A DNA stretch of 64,000 bases, from NCBI GenBank assembly GCA_964563395.1, contig CAZLWK010000001.1, positions 216,154 through 280,153 of the forward strand, in the 5' to 3' direction. Position numbers and translations under genes: made by a program. This DNA comes from JBEVOS01 sp964563395 (GTDB lineage: Bacteria; Pseudomonadota; Alphaproteobacteria; Caulobacterales; Aquidulcibacteraceae). Positions within the stretch are counted from its first letter, which is position 1, and every line of letters begins with the position of its first letter. The notes below the pieces were generated by a model. The model had not been told where the DNA came from. It was given only the letters and a program-made list of their open reading frames with translations, and did no database searches. Shown here piece after piece: positions 22,653 through 29,466 of the stretch.

Positions 22653-23998
22653 TGTCCTTCAAGCGAAGGGAGAGCGGCCTCCGCGATCGCCGTTTCAAGC
22701 GGCGTCGCGGAAAGCCCGCGCGCGGGATCGCCGCCCTCGACGGCGATGAGCGCGCTTTTCATGCGGCGATGCGCGATCGCCGCATAATCCGGATTGAGTT
22801 CCAAAAGAATGGCGTTACGCAACGCCTTCGCGGCGACAAGGCCGGTCGTGCCGGCGCCGCCGAACGGATCGAGCACGGTGTCGCCGATGCGCGAACCCGC
22901 GAGGATACAGCGGCGCGCCATCTCCGTTGGAAAGGTGGCGAAATGCGCGTCCTTGAAGCCTTCCGTTGGGATTGTCCACACGCTGCGCGCATTGGCGCCG
23001 GGCGCGACGACGCCGAGCGCCTCGCTTTCATCCCAGCGCTGATTAAAGCCGTCCTTTCTGCGGTCGACGTGGCCGTCCATTTTGAGCGCATTGCGATTGC
23101 TGTTGGATTGGGTCCCCTTTTGTCCGACATAAGCGCTAGGGCCATCATGTTCGCCCCGGAAACCATTGCGCATGTTCGGCGCCGCTTTGCGCGGGCGCGC
23201 ATTGTGGCCGACGCCGACGCTGCGGTCGGGCGGCGCCCCTTTTTCGCGGCCCGCGCGATGAATGCTCCGATGTCCGCCGGCGCCAGTGTCCCAGCCGTCC
23301 GGCATTTTGTAGAGCGCGCGCGGGCCGCCGACCGCCTTCATGCGGCCATTGCTTTTCTCGCCCGCGTGCGCGCGGTCGCTGCCCTCCTGACCGTCGATGT
23401 CTTGCGCGAGGCGCGCAATGGAGTTCGGCGCGAGTTCCGTGCGAATGGCGTCGCCGTCATAGAAATAGCGCGGCGCCTTGGTCAGCAGAAACACGTATTC
23501 ATGCGCGGTCGTCGGGCGATCGCGAGTCGATTCGGGCATCGGATTCGGCTTGTGCCAGATGATGTCGCGGCGCAGCCACCAGCCATCGGCCTGCAGCGCG
23601 AAGGCGAGCCGCCATGGCAAGCCCAGAAGATCTTTCGCTTTGAGGCCAGAGGCTTTCACCGTGTCGAGCGGCTTGTCGCGGAATGTGCGATCGTCATCGC
23701 CGGCCGCCTTGGTGTCGGCCGCGCTGCGTCCGTTGACGCTCGATGCGTAGGCGTCGCCGTAATTGAGCCAGAGCGTGCCATCCTTGCGCAGCACGCGCCG
23801 CACGTCGCGAAACACGGCAACGAGCGCCGCGATATGGGCGTCGACGCTGGCTTCAAGGCCGATTTGGCCGGCGACGCCATAATCGCGCAGACCCCAATAG
23901 GGCGGCGAGGTGACGACGCATTGCACGCTTTCCGGCGCCAGATCAGCGAGCGCGCGGCGGCAATCGTCGACGATGATGCGAACGCGCGCGGCGCTCAT
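22649..23998 (-). CDS. Site-specific DNA methyltransferase (N4-cytosine/N6-adenine, beta class)
   Basis: The 449-residue product has catalytic motif IV TSPPYWGLRDYG at about residues 30-41 and the SAM-binding motif I DPFGGAGTTG near 377-386, the order of beta-class amino methyltransferases. Between them lies a long target-recognition region (about residues 190-330) rich in Gly, Arg and Asn. No restriction nuclease is adjacent, so it is probably an orphan enzyme protecting phage DNA. Start and stop both overlap neighbours by ATGA. Confidence 0.9.
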   Translation of the reverse strand: MSAARVRIIVDDCRRALADLAPESVQCVVTSPPYWGLRDYGVAGQIGLEASVDAHIAALVAVFRDVRRVLRKDGTLWLNYGDAYASSVNGRSAADTKAAGDDDRTFRDKPLDTVKASGLKAKDLLGLPWRLAFALQADGWWLRRDIIWHKPNPMPESTRDRPTTAHEYVFLLTKAPRYFYDGDAIRTELAPNSIARLAQDIDGQEGSDRAHAGEKSNGRMKAVGGPRALYKMPDGWDTGAGGHRSIHRAGREKGAPPDRSVGVGHNARPRKAAPNMRNGFRGEHDGPSAYVGQKGTQSNSNRNALKMDGHVDRRKDGFNQRWDESEALGVVAPGANARSVWTIPTEGFKDAHFATFPTEMARRCILAGSRIGDTVLDPFGGAGTTGLVAAKALRNAILLELNPDYAAIAHRRMKSALIAVEGGDPARGLSATPLETAIAEAALPSLEGQ

Positions 23999-24369
23999 GG
24001 CGTTTCGGGCGCAAAGGGGGAGTTTCGCTTCAACGCCGCGCCGATCGTGTCGCGCGCCAGCGCGGCGCGCGGATCGGCGCCATGAAGATCAATGATCGGC
24101 GCGCCGAACAGGGTCTCGCCGGAGGCCGTGAGGCTCCAAATGGGGCCCCGCTGATGATGCGCGGCTCGGCGCAGCTTCATGAGCGCATCGGGCTGGATCA
24201 GAAACACGCAAGCGCGCGGACCCTCGAACCGTGTCGGCGCGGCGGGCGCGAGAGGCGAGACCGCGATCAGGAGCGGGCGCGGCGACCGCAACAGCATGGC
24301 GCTCGCGCGCTCAATGATTTGGAAGGCGGTGACGCCCTCGGCAGGCGGCGCGGCGTTGGACGTGCTCAT
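23995..24369 (-). CDS. Unknown phage protein (124 aa)
   Basis: The product begins MSTSNAAPPAEGVTAFQIIE and has alternating strand and helix, including LLIAVSPLAPAAPTRF and RACVFLIQPDALMKLRRAAH. No known family was recognised. Overlaps with the genes on both sides support the reading frame. It is the second gene of the early leftward operon. Confidence 0.6.
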   Translation of the reverse strand: MSTSNAAPPAEGVTAFQIIERASAMLLRSPRPLLIAVSPLAPAAPTRFEGPRACVFLIQPDALMKLRRAAHHQRGPIWSLTASGETLFGAPIIDLHGADPRAALARDTIGAALKRNSPFAPETP

Positions 24370-24722
24370 CGCAGACCCCGCCGCAAGGTGCGCGCCTGGC
24401 CGGCGGCGGCGTCCTCGTCGCGGGTCGGGTCCGGCTGGATCGTCACCGGGGCGATGCGGAAGCCCTCGTCGAGCGCGGCGAGGCCGCGCTTATAGGCGCG
24501 CGACAGGAAGCCCATGACCGCGCCGGTGGTCGGCCCGATCGAGGCGAGCACGTAGAGGCCGGCGGGCGTCACCAGCGCCCAGGCCTTGAGCGGGGCGAGC
24601 GGCGACCGGGCCTTCGCGGCGGCGGTCGGGGTCGAAGAAGGCGGCACGAAAAGGCCAAGCCAGGGAAGAGCGCCGGCCGGGCCGCGCAGGGCGGATCGGG
24701 CCGGGGGGAGAGAGGTCCGCAT
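24366..24722 (-). CDS. Unknown phage protein, first gene of early operon (118 aa)
   Basis: The product has an Ala/Pro-rich N-terminal third and a central hydrophobic segment (WALVTPAGLYVLASIGPTTG), followed by a charged tail with a short AYKRGLAALDEGFRI helix. The start codon lies inside the right arm of a perfect 13-base inverted repeat, so its translation may be controlled by structure, or the repeat may be an operator. No family was recognised; being the first early gene it could encode a regulator or host-takeover factor. Confidence 0.5.
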   Translation of the reverse strand: MRTSLPPARSALRGPAGALPWLGLFVPPSSTPTAAAKARSPLAPLKAWALVTPAGLYVLASIGPTTGAVMGFLSRAYKRGLAALDEGFRIAPVTIQPDPTRDEDAAAGQARTLRRGLR

Positions 24723-24747
24723 CGGGCTTACCGAAAGCCCGATGCGG
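24717..24747. promoter_or_regulatory. 13-base perfect inverted repeat over the first early gene's start codon
   Basis: CCGCATCGGGCTT and its complement flank a five-base centre (ACCGA). The start codon of the first early gene is within the repeat. There is no T run on either side, so a terminator is unlikely. It could be an operator for the repressor or a leader hairpin hiding the start codon. Confidence 0.55.
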
Positions 24748-24802
24748 TATGCTGCCCTCCCCAAGCCGGCGCGAATGCCGGTTGGTGCGCGGCCTCATGC
24801 GG

Positions 24803-24822
24803 TAAAATCCGGCGATTGTCAA
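24803..24822. promoter_or_regulatory. Divergent control site between repressor and early operon
   Basis: The minus strand has TTGACA (24822-24817), a good -35 for leftward transcription, and the plus strand has TAAAAT (24803-24808) as a possible -10 for the repressor. Between them is CCGGCGATT, nearly identical to a half-site of the palindrome at 25695-25709. This arrangement suits a repressor operator controlling both directions. Confidence 0.45.
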
Positions 24823-24884
24823 GAGGGACGGCGCGTCCTACGCCCAAAACGATGAGCGAGGGTGGGGATCAAAGGGGGCGCGCG

Positions 24885-25604
24885 ATGGCGCCGGATTCAC
24901 CGCACGACCCGCGCATGCGGCGCTTTGTGTCCCGCTTGGCCGAGCGTTTGGCCGCGGCGAAATTGTCCGCGCGCGGGGCGAGCCTCAAGGCCGGCCTCGA
25001 CGAGGATTATGTGCGCAATATCGAGCGCGGCATGAACCGAAACCCCCGGCTTTGGGATGTGCTCGCGCTCGCCGAGGCGGCGGAAACCAGCCTCCTTTAT
25101 CTCGCCGGCCTCTCCGATCTTCCCGGCCCCTTGCGGGAGGAGGCCGGCCGGCTCGTTCTGACCGCGCGGCTCGCGGTCGGCGTCTGGGTGGATGAGAACC
25201 GCGCCGCCGCGGGCCGGGTCGAGCTCGCGCCCTTGAGCGCGGCCGAGGAATGGGGCGCGCCGCAATTCGCCGCGCTGATGAAGGACGAATCCATGGCGCG
25301 CGCGGGCCTGCCCGCCGGCGCCTTTCTCCATTGCGTCGACGCCGCCGGGGCGGGCTATGCGCCGGCCGAGGGCGATCTCGTCACCATCAAGCGCGTGCGC
25401 CGCATCGAGCAGGCGGCCTTGGTGGAGCGCACCGCCCGGCGCATCGAGGCAGGGCCCGCGGGCCTTATCCTCGCCACATGCCCGGCCGATCCGGCCGCGC
25501 GCGAGGAGGCGCCGCTCATGGGGCCGGACGGCGCGCGCGGCGCCGACATCGACGGGCTGGTGATCGCCGCCCTCGTGCCCGCCGCCCTTCTCAAGGCCTC
25601 CTAG
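24885..25604 (+). CDS. CI-like phage repressor: HTH plus S24/LexA-like domain
   Basis: The 239-residue product has an N-terminal helix-turn-helix (about residues 15-50, with LSARGASLKAGLDEDYVRNI) and a C-terminal S24-like domain with DESM (Ser near 136) and EGDLVTIKRV. In LexA/CI proteins a Lys follows about 40-50 residues after the Ser; here that place reads TARRIE, so the catalytic Lys appears replaced by Arg. Start: ATG preceded by AAAGGGGG at good spacing; an ATG 33 bases upstream lacks a ribosome-binding site. It faces away from the early operon and would maintain lysogeny. Confidence 0.85.
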   Translation: MAPDSPHDPRMRRFVSRLAERLAAAKLSARGASLKAGLDEDYVRNIERGMNRNPRLWDVLALAEAAETSLLYLAGLSDLPGPLREEAGRLVLTARLAVGVWVDENRAAAGRVELAPLSAAEEWGAPQFAALMKDESMARAGLPAGAFLHCVDAAGAGYAPAEGDLVTIKRVRRIEQAALVERTARRIEAGPAGLILATCPADPAAREEAPLMGPDGARGADIDGLVIAALVPAALLKAS

Positions 25605-25630
25605 AAACGCACCTTTTAGCGGGGCGGCCA

Positions 25631-25648
25631 GCCGGCGCGCGCGCCGGC
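25631..25648. repeat. Perfect 18-base GC palindrome after the repressor gene
   Basis: GCCGGCGCG is followed directly by its complement CGCGCCGGC, 26 bases after the repressor stop. There is no T run, so it is at best a weak terminator or mRNA-end structure. Confidence 0.4.
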
Positions 25649-25694
25649 GACTCGCCGCGCTTGCATGGTCCGGCAGAGAATCGGTAAATCCGTC

Positions 25695-25709
25695 CCGGTG
25701 ATTCACCGG
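25695..25709. promoter_or_regulatory. Palindrome CCGGTGA-T-TCACCGG, operator candidate
   Basis: A perfect 15-base palindrome with a single central base lies between the repressor gene and the rightward operon. It is flanked by TAAATCCG on the left and ATGTCAA on the right, very like the flanks of the CCGGCGATT site in the divergent control region. It is the best candidate here for the binding site of the repressor. Confidence 0.5.
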
Positions 25710-25790
25710 ATGTCAACACTAGCGCGCTACACACCACACCGCGCCGCCAAGAGCGCGAGGCCAAAAAGGCCGGTATGGATGGAGTGTAGC

Positions 25791-26063
25791 ATGTTGGAAT
25801 GTACCCAGAAGGCGCGCATGCGCCGGAAGCGCCGCGCGGCGCGTCAGCATCAGCAGATGAACGAGATCGCCGCCCGCAAGGCGCGCGACGCGGCCGCGGC
25901 CCATGAGGACCGCGCCGCCTATTGGGCGGGCGAGGTGCGGCGCCTGGACGCCGTCTTGTTCGGGGCCGTCAAGGGCTATGAGCGGGCGGCGCAGAACGCC
26001 GCCGCCGCGGCCGGCCTCGCCCGCCCGATGGACAGCCTCGCCCTGATCGAGGCGGCGGCATGA
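25791..26063 (+). CDS. Unknown basic phage protein (90 aa), first gene of rightward operon
   Basis: The product starts MLECTQKARMRRKRRAARQH and is a long charged helix with many Arg/Lys residues, then Ala-rich helix; it is likely to form a coiled coil. GGAG lies six bases before the ATG. No family was recognised. Its stop overlaps the next gene's start (ATGA). Upstream in-frame codons run into the intergenic palindrome region and are not used. Confidence 0.6.
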   Translation: MLECTQKARMRRKRRAARQHQQMNEIAARKARDAAAAHEDRAAYWAGEVRRLDAVLFGAVKGYERAAQNAAAAAGLARPMDSLALIEAAA

Positions 26064-26971
26064 GCGGAGGCTTTCGCGATCCGCGCGCGCGCGCCACGCT
26101 CGGCGACGCGATGGCGGCGGCGGGCCTTGTGCCCGCCGGCGCGGCCGAAGGGGCGCGCCACGCCCAAGGCCGCCAAGGCCAGGCGCGACCCCATCACGAG
26201 CGACCCCATCATGAACGGGCCCATCATGATCGGCCGCACCATCGCGGCGGCGGCGGGCGCCGTCCGCACAAGGGGCGCCCGGATCATCAGGCGCGCCCGG
26301 CGGCGCCCCCGCCGCGCCCCGCCGAGACCGAGGCGCAGCACGCCGCGCGCCATGTGAACGCGGCGCGGGGGCGTGAGATCGCCCGCCGGCGCGACATCCT
26401 CATCCGTGAGGCGATCGCGCGCACGCGCCAGGACCAGCACCGGCAAAAGAGCCGCCGCGCAGGCTTGGCGCCCGCCGCCGCCTTGCGCCAAGAGGCGCTC
26501 GCGCCCTTGGGCCGGCTGGTGATCTTGACCGAGACCGATCTGGCCTGCCCGCCCATGATCGCGGTGGCGCGCGCCGGGGCGCAAGCGGGCCTCGTCTGCG
26601 CCTATCTCGACAGCGATCTCTATAACGCGTTCGGCTGGTTTTTCGAGGACGAGCCCCCGCCGGCGGCGGCGGGCGAGCCGGGCGGGGCGGTCGATCTGGC
26701 CGCGTTCGGCATGGCGCTCGACGTGATCCCCCGCGAGGGCGCGTGGAGCTTCACCGCGCGCCGGATCGGGCCGCCGGCGCCGCGCCTCGCCGGACTTTGG
26801 TCGCGCCTCCCCTTCGGCCTATCCATCCTGCATCGGCGCTTCAAGAGCGACATCGAGGCGGGGCGCGCGGCCGAGCCGGACGCCAAGGAGAAAGCCGCGC
26901 TCGCGGCGCAAAAGCCAAGCGCGGCCGTCGCCGGCGCGCCGGAGAATGGGGGCGCGCCATGCGCTTCCTGA
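26060..26971 (+). CDS. Unknown protein with histidine-rich repeat (303 aa)
   Basis: The N-terminal third contains a run with paired histidines at regular five-residue spacing (HHERP, HHERA, HHDRP, HH), followed by Gly/Arg and further His residues. The DNA below it is a tandem 15-base repeat. The middle is Arg/Ala-rich helix, and from about residue 145 there is a more ordered part with LGRLVILTETDLACPPMIAV and LVCAYLDSDLYNAFGWFFED. No named family was recognised. Paired His residues could bind metal ions. It overlaps the following gene by 13 bases. Confidence 0.6.
   Translation: MSGGFRDPRARATLGDAMAAAGLVPAGAAEGARHAQGRQGQARPHHERPHHERAHHDRPHHRGGGGRRPHKGRPDHQARPAAPPPRPAETEAQHAARHVNAARGREIARRRDILIREAIARTRQDQHRQKSRRAGLAPAAALRQEALAPLGRLVILTETDLACPPMIAVARAGAQAGLVCAYLDSDLYNAFGWFFEDEPPPAAAGEPGGAVDLAAFGMALDVIPREGAWSFTARRIGPPAPRLAGLWSRLPFGLSILHRRFKSDIEAGRAAEPDAKEKAALAAQKPSAAVAGAPENGGAPCAS
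26186..26245 (+). repeat. Four 15-base tandem repeats coding the His-rich segment
   Basis: Units CGACCCCATCACGAG, CGACCCCATCATGAA, CGGGCCCATCATGAT and CGGCCGCACCATCGC follow each other exactly. Being in frame, they add five-residue units, and copy number could vary without a frameshift. Confidence 0.7.
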
Positions 26972-27267
26972 ACCGGCTCTTATTCTTCGCCTTCGGCGCG
27001 CTCGCCGTGTGGGGCGCGGTGGAGACGTTTGCCGCCGGCCAAAACGAGGCGGCGCTGGCGTGGGGTCTCGGCGCGGCCATCGCCGCGGGCGCGATCCTGT
27101 CGGAAATGGCGCTCGATCAGCGCCGGCGCGAGATCGCGGACATGGCGCAGGCGATCCTCGCCCAGCGCAAAGCCATCGCCGCCATGGCGCGCGATCTGAT
27201 CGAGGCGAGCGACGTGGTCACGCGCGTCGCGCGCGCCGCGCAGGACATTGAAGGGGCCCTGTCATGA
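26959..27267 (+). CDS. Small membrane protein with coiled-coil tail, unknown (102 aa)
   Basis: The product begins MRFLNRLLFFAFGALAVWGA and has two transmembrane segments within the first 50 residues. A long amphipathic helix follows (EIADMAQAILAQRKAIAAMA and onwards) that probably forms a coiled coil in the cytoplasm. The ATG lies inside the end of the previous gene. No family was recognised. It may be a superinfection-exclusion or envelope protein; this is a guess from topology. Confidence 0.6.
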   Translation: MRFLNRLLFFAFGALAVWGAVETFAAGQNEAALAWGLGAAIAAGAILSEMALDQRRREIADMAQAILAQRKAIAAMARDLIEASDVVTRVARAAQDIEGALS

Positions 27268-27292
27268 GGGCCGCACGGCAAGGGGGCGCACC

Positions 27293-27688
27293 ATGATCGA
27301 CGTGTTTCTCGAAAGCCAACACGCGCGCGCCGATTTGCGCGTGGCGCGCGACCTGATCGCGCGACACGGCTGGACGCGGAGGCAATTGGTCAAGCGCGGC
27401 GCCGGGGGCCGGGCCGTGGCCTTTTGCGCGATCGGCGCGGTGAGCGAGGCGGCGCGCGCGAACGGCGGCGGGCGCCGTTTCCATAGACTCAAAGCGTCGT
27501 ATCATCATCTCGATGAAGCGCTGCCCGCCTGGGCGCGCTGGGTGACGCGCAGGCTCAAGCCGGGCGCGGACGAGGCCGGCCGCATCATCGCCTATAACGA
27601 CCTCCCCTTCATGACGCGCGGCGCCGTGCTGCGCTGGTTCGACCGCGCCATCGCGCGGGCGGACGGCGGTGAAACCAAAGCGCGCTAA
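27293..27688 (+). CDS. DUF6197 family protein (copy 1)
   Basis: The 131-residue product shows the DUF6197 pattern: an N-terminal helix ending DLIARHGWTRRQLVKR, then a Cys-containing AVAFCAIGAVSEAARANGGG, a middle DEALPAWARW, and the end IIAYNDLPFMTRGAVLRWFD plus a final helix. The function of the family is unknown. It is paralogous to the next gene. Start at the ATG after GGGGGCGC; the stop codon lies in the loop of a GCGCGC hairpin. Confidence 0.8.
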   Translation: MIDVFLESQHARADLRVARDLIARHGWTRRQLVKRGAGGRAVAFCAIGAVSEAARANGGGRRFHRLKASYHHLDEALPAWARWVTRRLKPGADEAGRIIAYNDLPFMTRGAVLRWFDRAIARADGGETKAR

Positions 27689-27695
27689 AGCGCGC
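27680..27695 (+). repeat. Duplicated stop-codon hairpin element, copy 1
   Basis: GCGCGC-TAAA-GCGCGC includes the TAA stop of the first DUF6197 gene in its loop and is followed by CTCTCTTCCCCTTCGGGG. The same arrangement recurs at 28083-28100 after the second copy, so gene and intergenic element were probably duplicated together. Confidence 0.6.
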
Positions 27696-27720
27696 CTCTC
27701 TTCCCCTTCGGGGTTTCGAT

Positions 27721-28092
27721 ATGGAAAGAGACATTCTCATTTTGGCGCGCGAGCTCATCCTGTTGGGATGGACGCAGGGCGCCAGCGCGCGCGACAAGGC
27801 GGGCGAGCGTGTGCATTGGGCGAGCGACCGAGCGGCGCAATTTTGCTTGCGGGGCGCGATCACGCGGGCGGCCGCGCTCGTGCTCAGTGACGGCGGCGTC
27901 GCCTTGATGCATGTGAAACAGCCTCCAAACCTCATTATTCGGGTTTTGGCTTTGCTCCATGCAAGTATCGGCCTGTCATCGTCACAGTCGCTTTCGGCGT
28001 GGAACGATGATCCAAGGCGCGTCAAATCCGATGTTCTCATCGCGCTCGATCGCGCGATCGCGCATTGCGCGGCGGACGCGCCGGCGCGCTAA
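27721..28092 (+). CDS. DUF6197 family protein (copy 2)
   Basis: The 123-residue product aligns with its neighbour: ILILARELILLGWTQGASAR matches the first helix and GWT motif, FCLRGAITRAAALVLSDGGV the Cys-containing segment, and SAWNDDPRRVKSDVLIALDR the terminal WND helix. The middle is diverged. Function is unknown. The pair is separated by 32 bases containing a hairpin element repeated after this gene as well. Confidence 0.8.
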   Translation: MERDILILARELILLGWTQGASARDKAGERVHWASDRAAQFCLRGAITRAAALVLSDGGVALMHVKQPPNLIIRVLALLHASIGLSSSQSLSAWNDDPRRVKSDVLIALDRAIAHCAADAPAR

Positions 28093-28100
28093 AGCGCGCC
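28083..28100 (+). repeat. Duplicated stop-codon hairpin element, copy 2
   Basis: GGCGCGC-TAAA-GCGCGCC holds the TAA stop of the second DUF6197 gene in its loop and is followed by CTCTCTCCCCTTTCGGG, nearly identical to the element after copy 1. Confidence 0.6.
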
Positions 28101-28125
28101 CTCTCTCCCCTTTCGGGATTGCATC

Positions 28126-28434
28126 ATGTCGGAAACCGACACCGCCATCGCGGCGGAAAGCACGCTTCATCTGCTCACCGCCGCGATCGGCGAGACCATC
28201 GAGGAGACCGCCCGCTTTTGCGGCGTCACGCGCGCGGCGGCGATCTGCGCCATGAGCGGGGCGCTGGCGGCCTTCGCCGGCGAGATCGACCGGGCCGCCG
28301 CTGGCGATTTCTTCAACGCGCTTGGATTGCGCCTGGCGCATGGCGAGGAATGCGCCGAGCTCAACTCGCGGCGCGTCACGCGCACCGCGGGCGCTTTGAT
28401 CGCCATCGACAAGAAACGGGCCCGCGAAGGATGA
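28126..28434 (+). CDS. Unknown phage protein (102 aa)
   Basis: The product begins MSETDTAIAAESTLHLLTAA and is helical, with a helix-turn-helix-like stretch TIEETARFCGVTRAAAICAM around residues 24-43. It could be a small DNA-binding protein, but this is weak. Its stop overlaps the start of the AlpA-like gene (ATGA), which links the two. Confidence 0.6.
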   Translation: MSETDTAIAAESTLHLLTAAIGETIEETARFCGVTRAAAICAMSGALAAFAGEIDRAAAGDFFNALGLRLAHGEECAELNSRRVTRTAGALIAIDKKRAREG

Positions 28435-28718
28435 GCGCGGCGCCCCACCACGATCCGGGGGCCGGCGCGGCGCACGCGCCGAGCCCTTGGATGATCACGC
28501 GGGAGGCCGCCGCCTATGTGCGGTGTTCGCCCCGCACCTTGGAGGGCCTGCGCCGCACCGGCGGCGGGCCCGCCTATCATCGTCAAGGCGCGCGGCTGGT
28601 GCTCTATCACCGCGATGATCTCGACGCCTGGCGCGGCCAAGGCCGGGCCAGGAACACGACCGAGGAACGGTTGAGCGGCGTGCCGCTGGCCGGCCTCCCC
28701 CCCCCCGATATGGGATAG
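28431..28718 (+). CDS. AlpA/excisionase-like helix-turn-helix protein
   Basis: The 95-residue product has the MerR-like HTH_17 pattern found in AlpA and excisionases: MITREAAAYVRCSPRTLEGL, then a Gly-rich wing GGGPAYHRQGARLVLYHRDD and LDAWR. Such small proteins bind DNA beside attachment sites or early promoters. Being near the right end of the prophage it may be the excisionase, although no integrase is seen. Start by ATGA overlap. Confidence 0.8.
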   Translation: MSAAPHHDPGAGAAHAPSPWMITREAAAYVRCSPRTLEGLRRTGGGPAYHRQGARLVLYHRDDLDAWRGQGRARNTTEERLSGVPLAGLPPPDMG

Positions 28719-28720
28719 TC

Positions 28721-29257
28721 ATGAAACGGAACACGAAGAAACGGGCGCGAGCGCCCAAGACCAAGATCGACCCGATCGGGTCGTTGATCGAGGCGGAACG
28801 CGCGGCGCGCGACCAGCTCAAGCAGCAGCGCGCGCAGCACGCGGCGGAAGAGCACAAGAGAAAAGAGGACTTTCGCCGCTATGAGCTGCGCGGCGCGATC
28901 GACACGTTCATCGCGCGGGCCGTGGAAAAGTACGAGAACGGCGAGAACGATCCGGGCGCGGCGGTCTATCGGGACCGCATCATCAGGACCTTGAACGGCG
29001 GCGTATGGGATGAGAGCGTCCAGACGCGCCTGGCCGAAATCCGCGATCAAGCCGGCGCCGCGGCGCGCGAGGGCGCGTTTTTACACGCTCATACGCTCAT
29101 CAAGGAGGCGTTCGAAGGCGCCTCATGGATCGAGCGCACGTTCAGACCACGCCGGGTTTTCAATCGCATTCGCGCCGCGCTCTGGCGCGAAGCGCATCAG
29201 TCAAGGTCGGGCGACGCCGCCCCCATGAGCGACCGGCCGGCCTTGCGGTTCAATTAG
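28721..29257 (+). CDS. Unknown charged phage protein (178 aa)
   Basis: The product begins MKRNTKKRARAPKTKIDPIG, a strongly basic tail, followed by a long charged helix including AERAARDQLKQQRAQHAAEE, probably a coiled coil, and a helical C-terminal half ending with a basic RPRRVFNRIRAALWREAH segment. No family was recognised. It is the last gene of the rightward operon and is followed by an intrinsic terminator. Confidence 0.6.
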   Translation: MKRNTKKRARAPKTKIDPIGSLIEAERAARDQLKQQRAQHAAEEHKRKEDFRRYELRGAIDTFIARAVEKYENGENDPGAAVYRDRIIRTLNGGVWDESVQTRLAEIRDQAGAAAREGAFLHAHTLIKEAFEGASWIERTFRPRRVFNRIRAALWREAHQSRSGDAAPMSDRPALRFN

Positions 29258-29286
29258 ACGCCGGATTCCTAAACCGAAGCGTCCAG

Positions 29287-29315
29287 CGGGCCGGGAGCAA
29301 TCCCGGCCCGTTTTT
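29287..29315 (+). terminator. Strong intrinsic terminator of the rightward operon
   Basis: A perfect ten-base stem (CGGGCCGGGA and complement) with loop GCAA is followed by five Ts, 29 bases after the last prophage gene. It insulates the prophage from the tRNA gene. Confidence 0.9.
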
Positions 29316-29388
29316 GCGTCAAAGTAGCTATATGGTAGCTAATCGCTAAATTCGCGGCCGGGCGGATGGGATAAAGGGTTGATTTTAT

Positions 29389-29466
29389 TGGTCGGAGCGG
29401 CGGGATTCGAACCCACGACCCCCAGTCCCCCAGACTGGTGCGCTAACCGGGCTGCGCCACGCTCCG
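29389..29466 (-). tRNA. tRNA-Pro (GGG anticodon), with encoded CCA
   Basis: The acceptor arms CGGAGCG and CGCTCCG pair fully, followed by A and CCA. The anticodon stem CCAGT/ACTGG encloses CTGGGGG, giving anticodon GGG. The T arm is GTGGG-TTCGAAT-CCCGC. Its 3' end points to the prophage, so it is a candidate attachment site. Confidence 0.95.

Larger units (their letters stand above)
1..29388. mobile_element. HK97-type siphovirus prophage (left end outside window)
   Basis: The region holds a continuous phage gene order: early replication and nucleotide genes, terminase, portal, protease, capsid, connectors, tail tube, tail chaperones and tape measure on the minus strand. A repressor and a small rightward operon lie on the plus strand. 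The right boundary is placed at the 3' end of tRNA-Pro because ordinary chromosomal genes begin directly after it; a tRNA 3' end is a common integration site. No integrase, lysis genes or second att copy are visible, so those parts presumably lie to the left. The structural order also resembles gene transfer agents, but the repressor and replication genes favour a true phage. Confidence 0.9.

Noticed and set aside
1..24722. Gene transfer agent instead of prophage
   Set aside because: The structural order resembles GTA clusters, but replication genes, a CI-like repressor, terminase-linked HNH genes and methyltransferases in the same block indicate a phage.
26186..26245. CRISPR-like repeat array
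   Set aside because: The repeats are 15-base units without spacers and lie in a coding frame. No other array or cas gene was seen in the window.
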